Assembly: GCA_016303175.1 (NCBI GenBank)
Contig: JAEDMF010000071.1
Coordinates: 1 to 8,156, forward strand
Origin: Bacteroidales bacterium
GTDB lineage: Bacteria; Bacteroidota; Bacteroidia; Bacteroidales; UBA932
DNA: 8,156 nt
Direction: 5' to 3'
Part shown: positions 6,511 to 8,156 of the stretch, in pieces
Layout of the letters: each line of letters starts with the position of its first letter
How positions within the stretch are numbered: position 1 is the first letter of the stretch
The notes under the pieces: model-generated
Seen by the model: only the letters and a program-made list of their open reading frames with translations
Told to the model about the DNA's origin: nothing
Database searches by the model: none
Position numbers and translations under genes: made by a program

Positions 6511-7734
6511 TTATTCGAGGCTGATGCTGTAGTCTTTTCCGTACTTCAGACGCCTCATTCCGTAATTCACAAGGCCTCCGTGTTCTTCTAACCTGAAATT
6601 GCTTTGGAGCAGTTTCATTGTCTGGCGTGAACTGATGAACCTGCGCCAGTGTTTGCCGTATTCCGCGTAGCTACGCCCCATAAACAGGCAGATGTCGTAG
6701 CCGTGAAAGGCGTATTGGGTGGGAGAACTGTGGTATAGCGCCCTGTAGGCGTGCACGAATTTTTGCGTGCTCTCATCTTCGTAATCGATGTAGGAGGGGC
6801 ATACTATTCGGGCTTGTATCTGGTGCAGAGTCTCGATAGGTATGCTGTCATAACTGTACAGTTGTGTACCTCCATATACCTCCAATTCTCCCTTTGCTAT
6901 GCCGAGATTCCGCACTGCATTGTTGAGTATGGCTTCGTTGTTGCTGAGCAGTATCACCTTATTGCGCCTGAATTCGCTGAAAGCCCTGGTCCACCCTTCG
7001 ATTTCTCCCTGTACGTTGCAGATGCACTTGCTGCAAGATGCTCCTGCAGCGAGTAGCAGAGAGTCGCAGAAGGCCAACTCCACACTGTCCTCATTGCCGT
7101 GGATGAGTATGTAGTTGTCCAACTTGTACGGGTCGTTTTCCAGAGCCCAGCTTATGCTTTCCTTCCATTGGGCAAGGGCAGAAGAGGGGGCTTGAATGAG
7201 ATTGCTATTTGCTCCAAGTAATTTTTCCGCTCCGGGGTCCAGCGGGGAAACTATCAGTTGGGTGCTGTCCAGTGCGGCCAGTGCGGTTTCTATGTGTCTG
7301 GAACGGATGGGGCCTATGATGTAGTCGGATTCAATATCTATAAGGCCGTTGTCGGTATAGTCGCTCACATTGAGCTTGACGTTGATGCCTTCCTCCGCGA
7401 GTGTTTTCACGGCCATCAGAGCACCGCTGTAGAAATCCAGATTCGTGGCTCTGACTTTATGGCCTTCAATCCCTATGGGCAGCAGGATGTTGAAATTTAT
7501 GGTGCGAGCTCCCTGAACCGGGAGGATGCTGTCGCCGGAGGCGGTGCTGTCGCTGACCTGCCTTATGCTGTCCGCGGCCTCCCCGCAGGGCTGTTCAATG
7601 CTTATTTCAGCCTTCCTCCCTTTTTTCATTTTTTTGCGATAGCCGGGAAAAAGGTTGGGATCGAAGTCCTGAGCCGTCATTGTGGCCAGTCCCGCAAGCA
7701 GAAACAGTGAACTTATGATGCTGCGCCGTGTCAT
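6511..7734 (-). CDS. Secreted type 1 periplasmic-binding-fold protein (ABC substrate-binding / LppC-like)
   Basis: A 407-residue exported protein. Residues 1-21 form a signal peptide (TRR, hydrophobic core, cleavage probably after TA before QD); no lipobox cysteine is seen. Residues about 22-76 are a low-complexity, charged and Ser-rich linker. From about 78 the pattern is that of the Leu/Ile/Val-binding-protein fold: NFNILLPIG as first strand, a helix LDFYSGALMAVKTLAEEGINVKL, then YIIGPIRSRHIETA, TQLIVSPLDP, NYILIHGN, KVILLSNNEAILNN, and a C-terminal YAFHGYDICLFMGRSYAEYGKHW. Bacteroidota have related proteins with LysM repeats in front of this fold; I see none here. No permease or ATPase gene lies nearby, so it may be a cell-wall-associated or sensory protein rather than a transporter component. 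C234, C237 and C239 form a CxxCxC cluster. It starts 4 nt after the upstream glycosyltransferase stop and is probably cotranscribed with it. Confidence 0.7.
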   Translation of the reverse strand: MTRRSIISSLFLLAGLATMTAQDFDPNLFPGYRKKMKKGRKAEISIEQPCGEAADSIRQVSDSTASGDSILPVQGARTINFNILLPIGIEGHKVRATNLDFYSGALMAVKTLAEEGINVKLNVSDYTDNGLIDIESDYIIGPIRSRHIETALAALDSTQLIVSPLDPGAEKLLGANSNLIQAPSSALAQWKESISWALENDPYKLDNYILIHGNEDSVELAFCDSLLLAAGASCSKCICNVQGEIEGWTRAFSEFRRNKVILLSNNEAILNNAVRNLGIAKGELEVYGGTQLYSYDSIPIETLHQIQARIVCPSYIDYEDESTQKFVHAYRALYHSSPTQYAFHGYDICLFMGRSYAEYGKHWRRFISSRQTMKLLQSNFRLEEHGGLVNYGMRRLKYGKDYSISLE

Positions 7735-7738
7735 ATTC

Positions 7739-8156
7739 TCAATGCAGTGTGGAGATGAATGTTGTCATTTGTTTCGCAAAGTTTGCCCAGGAGAGCTTCT
7801 GGCGCAATCTTTCTGTATTTTGGATGCAGCCCTGCCTCAGGGTACTGTCGGAGAAGAAACGCTCTATCCCTCTGAGTATGGCTTCGGGACTGCAGTCTTC
7901 GCTGAGCAGGCCTGCACCGCTGTCTGCAATGGTCTCCTTGAGTCCGCCTACGGGGGTCACCAGCATCGGCAGGCCGAAATGGAAGGCGATTGCGCTCACT
8001 CCGCTTTGGGTGGCGCTGCGGTAGGGCAGTACGCAGAGGTCTGCTGCGCTAAAGTATTTGGCCACTTCGCTGTCTTTTATGTATTTGAGACTCAGGTGTA
8101 TACGCTCAGGCTTTGCAATTGCTTCAAGCTTTTTGCGATAGGGTTCGAAGCTTCCG
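7739..8156 (-). CDS. GT4-type glycosyltransferase, C-terminal part (5' end outside window)
   Basis: The frame stays open to the window edge, giving the last 138 or so residues; an internal GTG at 8065 is not the real start. The visible part is the nucleotide-sugar-binding half of a GT-B glycosyltransferase of group 1 (GT4): YIKDSEVAKYFSAADLCVLPYRSATQSG, then AFHFGLPMLVTPVGGLKETI and GAGLLSEDCSPEAILRGI, ending in a helical tail. The PVGGLKE segment and the GLP-V-T spacing are characteristic. The PYRSATQSG version replaces the usual first glutamate of the GT4 EX7E motif, a variation I associate with a Bacteroidota subgroup. Enzymes of this kind add sugars to lipopolysaccharide, capsule or surface glycans; donor and acceptor cannot be told from this fragment. 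It lies immediately upstream of the binding-fold gene on the same strand. Confidence 0.85.
   Translation of the reverse strand, partial: GSFEPYRKKLEAIAKPERIHLSLKYIKDSEVAKYFSAADLCVLPYRSATQSGVSAIAFHFGLPMLVTPVGGLKETIADSGAGLLSEDCSPEAILRGIERFFSDSTLRQGCIQNTERLRQKLSWANFAKQMTTFISTLH

Noticed and set aside
7258..7710. 150-codon open frame on the plus strand
   Set aside because: Antisense to the binding-fold gene's N-terminal half, no recognisable domain.

Overview
The window looks like ordinary chromosomal core sequence from a member of Bacteroidota, most likely order Bacteroidales. Evidence for this: a type IX secretion (T9SS) C-terminal sorting domain with its YPNP motif, a PorV/PorQ-like barrel, the long (108 aa) Bacteroidota form of RNA polymerase omega, a Bacteroidota-type BamD lipoprotein, a TAnnTTTG promoter box, and mostly weak Shine-Dalgarno signals. 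I cannot name genus or species from sequence alone. Base composition is moderately GC-rich and looks even across the window; I see no insertion sequence, tRNA, rRNA, CRISPR array or phage gene.

Left part (about 1-1303, + strand): the 3' end of a large secreted protein carrying a T9SS type A sorting domain, followed 6 nt later by a PorV/PorQ-family outer membrane barrel. The pair fits T9SS cargo or sortase next to an outer membrane T9SS component. Middle (1304-4410, + strand): a short intergenic region with a likely promoter drives an abundant-type OmpA-family porin. It is followed 8 nt later by thioredoxin reductase (trxB) and 12 nt after that by the BamD outer-membrane assembly lipoprotein. 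A hairpin with a T-run separates bamD from rpoZ (omega subunit), and recN (DNA repair ATPase) begins 3 nt after the rpoZ stop.

Right part (6511-8156, - strand): convergent with recN lie a secreted type 1 periplasmic-binding-fold protein and, upstream of it, the 3' part of a GT4-type glycosyltransferase that runs off the window edge. These two are separated by 4 nt and are probably cotranscribed.

As a set, the + strand genes are mostly cell-envelope biogenesis functions (T9SS, OmpA peptidoglycan tether, BamD) interleaved with housekeeping genes (trxB, rpoZ, recN). I found no convincing undescribed system. The items most worth a second look are the hairpin immediately before rpoZ, the altered Walker A of RecN, the PorV-like gene directly behind a T9SS-tagged protein, and the CxxCxC cluster in the binding-fold protein.
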